From: Smittia aterrima | Taxonomy: Eukaryota; Arthropoda; Insecta; Diptera; Chironomidae | DNA: 64,000 nt | Reading direction: 5' to 3' | Assembly (NCBI GenBank): GCA_033063855.1 | Contig: CP093829.1 | Coordinates: forward strand, 6,210,243 to 6,274,242 | Shown: positions 56,786-64,000 of the stretch, piece after piece | Layout of the letters: every line of letters begins with the position of its first letter | How positions within the stretch are numbered: the stretch's first letter is position 1 | Position numbers and translations under genes: made by a program | Notes under the pieces: generated by a model | Told to the model about the DNA's origin: nothing | The model's input: the letters and a program-made list of their open reading frames with translations, nothing else | Databases searched by the model: none

Positions 56786-59700
56786 GAAATATAAAACAGC
56801 AAAATATCGCGAGCGCCACGAAATGAAATTATTAAGCGTTCATTGATCTCGCCGTTGTTGGTTTTTGAGTCGCGAGGCTCAGCGCTTTGAGTGTGAATAT
56901 TCAAATAAGCAATTTTAAAGAAGGTTGAAACCGTGAGATGTCCATAAATGGGAAAAATTCATTAACGTCTTCGTTGGCACCTTCGCGCTTTCGATAGCAT
57001 TCTAGTCGCTCGAGCCGTGAGTGTTCGTGACTTTTGAACTCTCCGGCTAATTTATGCGCCTTGGCAAAGCTTTTCCTCGAGCGTTTTAATTTGATTTGAA
57101 GTCGAGAGTTGTAATTGGTGTAGAAATTGCTCGAGCAACAAGAAAATCTCATTTACAATTGAAAAATTGCTTTCTCGAGGAGATCAAATTACAAATTGTG
57201 GCATTTCGCAATTTGTAAGGAAAGCTCTAAACATTCGGCTTTGCCCTCGAAGGCGAACGAACATTGGATTCGTTAAAGTTCAATTTCTGAATATCATTTG
57301 AATGAAGTGGATTGGGATTCAAATCATCGTGTCAATCTCAAAGAAAGAAATTGTTGCAGTTTCCTTCGAAAGCAAACTCACTGTCAGAGGATGAAGAAGT
57401 CGTGCTCGAAATCGCTCTGACCTAATAAATTTCCTTCTTTATGTCGTCGTCATGAAGTTGACACTTTGTTTGGCTTCACGGTGCTCATTGAAAGGAAACG
57501 AGTGACCTTTTACTTCACACAATCGAGCAGCGGCTGTCGCAGTGAAACTTTTTTTTTTGATTCACTTAACGTCCGGTTGGCTGACACAATTCAAGCCAAA
57601 AATCGTTCCAAAGTTTGGAGATTGAGTCATAAAAACTCGCCGGTCTTCTCATCTAACAATTTGTTTGCTCTTCATATTAATAAACCTTCATCATCAAACA
57701 GCACGATGAGCTCTCAACCGATCCACGTGTTTGTTATCTTGATGGCTCCTTCTCCTTCGTCTAAAATGAATATTTTTAATTTAATGTTTTTCTTTTTTTT
57801 TCGTTCTTCCAGGTTCTTTGCTCCAGAATGATGTAATGGCCTGGTCACGATGCGCGCTTCGTGTTTGTTCTTCTGCGATCGCCAACACACATCATCAAAC
57901 GAGAACCCAAAAAAATCAACGCTCGATGAGATGGAGAAGACGAAATTATGATAAATGAGATTCAAGAAAGAGTTTTAATAACGTTTGACGTTCGCCATAA
58001 ATAGAAACATCTCGGAGCTTGTCTCTCGGTGAGTTTGTCGATGAAAGTTTGTAACTTCGGGTCGAAAGCCAGCGACCGCACACAGACCTCGCTCTCGCGA
58101 TGGAAACGCAATTCAATTTTATTCAATTTTCAATTAAAGCATAAAATTCCTTCGCTTGACGTCACCCACAGTAGCTCCATTATGGAAAATTGGCCATTAC
58201 TGCCCAGCTGTGGCAATTTTAAAATAAACGAGTTGTAAAAAAAATAAACAACTTCATGAAATTATCATCAGTCGTAATTTTCATCCATCATGAAGACTCT
58301 GCGATCGTGGTGGAGCTTTCTGTCTATGATGTGGCAATAAACAAACATTCGACGGATGATAACAATGGCCGATGGCAATTTGGTAGACGAAGCGAGGCAG
58401 GAAATGAGTCAGATAGCGAGTTCGCTTCGATTTCGTGTCAGAATTCACGATTTGTTCTCATTGGACGATGCTTGCGAGTTGTGCTGGGGAAAAATTGATG
58501 GATTTCAATTATTTTCAATTAAACAGAAATTATTGTCAGAGTGATGAAGAAGAAGAAAAAAATCTAATTTGCGAACTAACATAACTTGTCGAATGTTTGT
58601 GATGACTAGTGAAGGCCAGAAGCTTCTTTACTCGATTCCCCGGAGCGTCGCTAAACGCCATCATAATGTAAAGTTGGCTTGTTTTGCAGTCAGGACGCCT
58701 CCGTCCCGCAGCGCGTTTTAAATTTATCGAAGCGACTCTGATGAGCAAACACACACACGGCGATGAGCCCAGACGACAAGGTTGTGAATCGAAACGACAA
58801 TTATCGCCAGCGCGAAAACATTTAATTTATGATCGGCTGGAAGCGAAGGGGAGAACTTGTGATAAGAACTCATGCGGGACAGGTGACATTCAAATGCTTT
58901 TTAGGGAAAATTACATGTTTCAACTTTAAAGCGATGCGATGAACGTTATTTTCTAATTAATTTACTCCTATAATTCACTAGATTACCGGCAACTTTTCTT
59001 CTTTCTTTACCTGTCTGTCTCTAATAAATATCCGATTGCCATTGCTCGTTTTTTTTGCTGACAAATAGCGCAATGCAATCGCGACGGGAAAGAAGAAACA
59101 TTCAATCGCTCAATTACCGCTCGTCGAAGCGATGAGAAACTGTTCGAAAGGTTAATGATCAGTTGGACTAGAGAGAGAGGAAATCTTCTTTTTTCACAAA
59201 CGACTCATTCAATTGCCTGAAATGATATTCACAAAACCAGATGGTCAATAGCTAATGGCTCTGGACGCTAATTTCACCGAAGCTTATCCGACATTTATCT
59301 CTCAAGCAATTCCAGAGATACATCGCGATAACTAATTTATGCGATGAATCGTCTCATTTTTCCTTTTTTCATTCTTGTCGATGGTATCGACAGTGATTTA
59401 CTCAACATGGAGCGTCGAGTCGACTTCAACGACAATAATAATTAAGTGAACGACAGTTGTTCATTAAATTACTTTGCGGTTATTAAAAGAAATTGAAGAG
59501 AGTCTCTAAAGAATCTCGTTTCAAAAGCTTCATCTGAATCAGAATTATGATTGCGATCTGAAAACAATTCCACTATTGAAATGTCAAAAGTCACTCGAAG
59601 CTTCTAGTTTTCTTTTAGAAGCAAAGGAAGTGATGACATTTGGCATGACGTCGCTTGCAGTTTGCGCAGTTTGAGATGACAATCTCGATAAAATAATGAT

Positions 59701-62700
59701 CTATTTTCCAGTCACCAATTTCATGTCAATCAAAATTGTTGTGGCCACAAGCGAGAGAAGTGAATGATGATAAATCGTCTGTCAGTCGATTGATGACTTT
59801 TCGCTTTTATCCGAAGACCTTCTTTGAATTCTTCTCTCAAGGCTGTGACTTTGGCTGATTTATTTCTGATGACCAAATACGATCAGACTTTCGACAATCA
59901 AATCATTAATTAGACTTTTCATGTTCCGCATGCCAAGGCCTCTGACATTTTGGTGGCACAAACAAACTCGAAACTAAGCTTTGCAATTAAAATTCCCAGT
60001 CGACATCATTTTCGAATTAATTTCCAATAAAAATATTTCTCATCTTTTGTTACACAATCATCGGGAGCGTATCGGGTTGTCTTCTTCCCGAGTCTGTTTC
60101 TCCCTTCATTCGTCGCTCGACGTCTTCATAAGAAGCCTTCGACTTCACACCAATTTGTATCACCAACGTTTGGCCACAAATTGCGCTTTAATAGTTATAA
60201 ATCGTCGTCCGATCCTCGCTCTCTGTTCAAGTCGACGGGAGGCTTGTGTTGAATTCATTTATCATTTGTCAAGACGATGTTCTTGAGCGGGCCCAGTGAG
60301 AGATTTCGTCGAAGTTCAAAGGCGCGACGAAGTCAGCCCATAAAGCCATTAAATTAATTACTTTTTTTTCAGCTGTTATTGATTGTGGAATCCATCGAGA
60401 GCGATGGGAAACGAAGTGGAGCGTCTTTGTCCGAGCAAGTAAAGGATTCCTAAGCCTCACTTTTGTGAGTTCCATTATCATTCTCATAGACAACAATGCG
60501 ATGGCTTACGAACGTGTTAAAATTCATTTTAAATTCTTGGATTCTCAAAAGGATGAACATTCAGTTCACAGCGATTCGGATTCTTCTCAGCTCAACAGCG
60601 ATTATTTCTTTCAATAAACGCTTGTGGAATCAATTTAAATTTCTTTTGTTGAACCGAGCGAAGCACACGGACGAGCGCAAAAGAGAGAAAGAGACTTCTT
60701 CAAGAAGTGTTAATCAATATTAATTGATTACATTGTTGGTTTAAGGTTCGACGGGTCGAGCACGATAGAAAGAAATATCGATTAGGTCGATGTTCAAGCA
60801 TTCAAGTCTTTAGTTTATTCAAAACGAAATTTAATTCAAGATTTTCTCTTTTTTCCTTTTCTCTCTCTAGAAACCATCAAATTAAGTTTGCATTCGTAAT
60901 TGTCGTCGATAACCGTTTGCAGACTTCATCTCGGAGCTATCATTAGTTTGTAATTCCTGCTTTCATCGGCAGTTTCTTAACTTACTAAGGAACGAGATTC
61001 AACGACGCATGCGAGCAAAGATTCATTGCGCAACTTCTTATCTTGACGTTTCCTCCTCGACTATTCGTACTCGTCCCATCATCATCAGTTTGATTTCAAT
61101 CAATGTCGCGTAATCGTTTTCAACGAGCGATCAGAGGAGAAGAATTTATTGCTTCGCGAACAGGATGGATGGCGACGACAGACGGTGATTGTTCGAGAGA
61201 GAAAGAAAGAAAACTCCTTCGTATTTGGCAATGGCACTGGAAGAATTCACGGGCTCATTTTAAAGTTCCCGTGTTCTCTTAGTACCATCACTTGTACGTT
61301 GGAAACACAACAAAACTTCGAGTGAATTAAAATGATCTTCGATCACGTTCTTCTTAAGGAAATGAAATGAAACAATGTTTGTAGTTTGAATGATGAGATG
61401 GAAGTTTTTCAATGATCGCGTTGATTCATAAAGCGAAAAGCGTTCCGAATCATGATTTTTCGGCATGTTCTTGAGGGAGATCTCTCGACTGTAAATTTAA
61501 TCGGAAAGAAAGAAAAACGTCGATTCTTTATTTCGCTTTCAATCGACGGTGACCACGAATCGTGATGAAATGTCTTTCGAATGCTTTTTTTTTCGATTCT
61601 AGAAGAGAAGAATTGCTTTCCCACACTATCGGTCCGTTGCACGCCTTGGCGACGTTTGACGACTCATCCGTGCGCTGCGAAACTATTCTTTCAATTTCCT
61701 CGATTCTACAGAGCCGTCGAATGAATCGAATCAGTAATTCTGTGTCAATTTGAAGTCGTTTTTTGATTTCATTTTTGCGGTTTAATGGAATTACGAATGG
61801 ACGAGAGCAGAACACGTTGAATGAGATTCGTTCAGCTTTAATGGATTGAACTCATCAAGCTTCCTGCCTCGTCTCAACGTCTCTGACGTGCAGGTGTGCT
61901 CGCCTTCCTTCTCTCCACATGTGCACGATAAATTGAGATTGCTTCAAAATGTAAATTATCGTGTTTCGATGTCCGTTCGAAGGAGAAGTTCGTTGGAAAG
62001 AAAAGTTCAATTGCAAGTCTTGTGCACTCTTCGCCTGTGTTGTTGAGACCGAATGAAGACAAGACGTAAAAACAAGACAAGACAGCAGCGGATCCATGTT
62101 TTATGTCGCGATAATAAATAATTACAATCAAAATGCTCGGAACAGAAAGAACTTCGCTGCTGCGTTCATAAGTTTCATTTGCATTCTACTTCCCATCGTG
62201 TCCCGAACAAGAACCAAATGAACTTGTTAAAGAAAAATAAACAACAACCTTTGAACATGTGTTTGAAGAAACTTTCGAGACAGCCGCGCAGCGCGAATCG
62301 AAAAATGTTTCGACTGAAACCAGGACAGAAACGGAAAATATTTTTTTTTTTCTGAAATTTATTGAGTCGAGAAGGAAGCCGTTCGACTTGTTTGTTAATA
62401 AATTCATGATTAACCGACAGAGATTTTTATCTTCGATAATTTAAGATCAGCAATAATCTTGTTTTGATTTCTCAATCAATCACCGTTAGAGTTGACTTGA
62501 TAATTAAAATATTTCTGCTCAAGACTGCATCGAATTATTTTTCATAACAAAAAAATCGATTTCTTAATCCCACACAAAAGAAAGCGTGAAATGTCGAAAT
62601 CATAAACGATCCGCGAAAAATATTCCAGCAAAGAGAACAAAAGACAAAATCCCGAAATTGCTGGAAACAAGTTTTTATTTCTCTTTCTGTAAAAGTTTCT

Positions 62701-64000
62701 CTCGACAGATCTTCGACGGAGGGAAATGAAGGAAGACACGAGAATAATTGCTCTGTGGATTATGGGGATCTTGAGAAGCTTTGCCCAGAGTTGAAGAAGA
62801 AAGAACGGTAAGTGAACTCCGGTGGATTGAATTGAGACGATAACCAGTTGATGAGTTTGTAACTGAAAAATATTTTGATTCATTTCTCAATAAAAAAAAA
62901 ATCCTCAAAGACATAAAATTCTTAAGAACTTTTCCTTTTTCTCTTTCATATTCAATTTAACGTCGTCGTTCGCCGTTTTCTCATTCCAGCAGAAGAATGC
63001 ACACAAAGAAGTTAACATTTTCAGCATAAAAAGCAGCGATCACCTCGACGAAATGCAAAAAATCTCTTTTTCTTTTCTTCCTTTTGCATAAACATCGAGT
63101 CGAACAATCACAAGGTGGAAAGAATCGATTTTGTTCTTGCTCATGTTCTATGAGCTTCTCAGTCGTTCGGCTTTTGTGCAACACCTGTGGAAATCACTTT
63201 CAAGGCGCGTCATTAAGAGATCGTTAATGCAGCAGAAATAAACAAGAATCAATTAAAGATTCTCAAGCAAAACAGTCTTGTCGAGTTCGATTGTAAAATA
63301 AACTTGACTCGAATCGGCAGATGATCGCAAAACATTTCCTATAACGTCTCGTGTGACTTCAAGTTCTCGAGCAGCACCTGAAACAAGAGGAGAGAAAACA
63401 AGAATGCGATGACCATCAGCGAAAATAAAAACAGAAGTTTGTTGAACGCTATTTAAAAGCTTTTCTCATTGTGTTACATCAACAATCCGCGAAGTTGCTC
63501 TTCTTCTTCCTCAAGTCAATTTTTCACAGAAACGAAGTCGATTGAGAAAGAAATTTATTAAAATAAATATTTCGACGTTGTCCGTGTTTTACCTTAGCGC
63601 TTCGTTTTGTTCTTTAAAACGCGAATGAATCAGTTGAAGGATTAAGAGAAGAGTTTAGCTTAATTGCCTCGACTGTCTTACGTTGAAAAGATTCCGCTCT
63701 TGCAGACACATCGGACTGATTAGGCCGGCAAGATTCTAATTGACTTTTAATTTTAAGTGCTGGCGAATGGAGAGATAACTCATGTGAACCTCATTAAACT
63801 CTCGGCTACTTTAAGCTGTTTACTGTGTTAAAGCTCCGTGAAAAAGGCAGCACCTGAAGGTATTAGAGACAAGGAAGCTGAAAGTTTCTCAGCCAAACAC
63901 AAAAGCTGGAAAGTCCAAATCGTTAAAATCTATAAATAAATCGATTCGGTTAGGTCGTACATTGTAATAAGCAGCAGCAAACGAGCAGGAATTGTTTGAT
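56786..64000. other. Long region without recognisable genes, part 2
   Basis: As for the preceding region: AT-rich with purine-rich tracts and short random-looking frames. No splice-joined family matches, RNA genes or transposon ends were recognised. It could be a long intron or the regulatory domain of a gene beyond the right edge. Confidence 0.4.

Noticed and set aside
61409..62131. Overlapping open frames on both strands near 61.4-62.1 kb
   Set aside because: They conflict with one another, match no family and are explained by purine-rich composition.
48188..64000. Known insect microRNA hairpins
   Set aside because: I scanned for common insect miRNA sequences from memory and recognised none; a proper search could still find some.
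1..64000. CRISPR arrays, bacterial operons, prophage
   Set aside because: Spliced eukaryotic genes throughout; no regularly spaced repeats.

Overview
The window looks like an AT-rich nuclear segment from a fly of the lower Diptera. A chironomid-type midge is my best guess, but the species cannot be fixed from sequence alone. The evidence is a Drosophila-type circadian timeless gene, a large CYP6-like P450 array of the kind seen in nematocerans, compact introns of about 50-70 bp with GT-AG (some GC-AG) borders, and tRNA genes with standard eukaryotic A and B boxes. Exon borders given here were worked out by hand from reading frame, splice consensus and family conservation.

Layout. (1) 1-3498, minus strand: the 5' three quarters of timeless (tim), running off the left edge, with a degenerate tRNA-like element in one intron. 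About 2.7 kb of upstream DNA follows, with a tandem E-box (CACGTG-7 nt-AACGTG) at 5000-5018. (2) 6243-9784: a divergent pair, PDCD10/CCM3 (minus) and a PPM1L-like phosphatase (plus), with starts 299 bp apart. (3) 10245-38584: a cytochrome P450 array, all on the plus strand, with ten intact CYP6-like genes (called P450-1 to P450-10), one wrecked gene and four old 3'-half pseudogenes. Three minus-strand secreted DUF1091-type genes are interleaved. The left half (10.2-28.3 kb) is built from four tandem blocks of the pattern old P450 relic, then P450 gene(s), then a DUF1091 exon fragment, then a DUF1091 gene; the last block lacks the DUF1091 part. One block was broken by a Tc1/mariner-like element and a fold-back insertion. 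(4) 38665-38948: two tRNA-Arg genes (CCG and TCT), minus strand. (5) 40164-48187: a second divergent pair, ABHD2 (minus, with a 4.8 kb first intron) and NELF-E (plus), 425 bp apart. (6) 48188-64000: about 15.8 kb in which I find no convincing gene, only two tRNA-like relics and a short GAAA microsatellite.

How it fits together. Most single-copy genes here are conserved housekeeping or clock genes. The P450/DUF1091 array is the accessory, fast-evolving part. It shows tandem duplication, mosaic gene conversion, intron loss in P450-8 and P450-9, GC-AG introns in P450-6, -7 and -10, and loss of the conserved I-helix threonine in P450-7 to -10. All ten P450 genes share a TCAGTC initiator at a similar distance from the ATG, and the five block-derived genes also have a TATA element 31 bp upstream of it, so transcription starts look conserved across the array. 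I saw no clearly novel multi-gene system. The most interesting signals are the layered block structure, the atypical P450 active-site motifs and the tim E-box pair.
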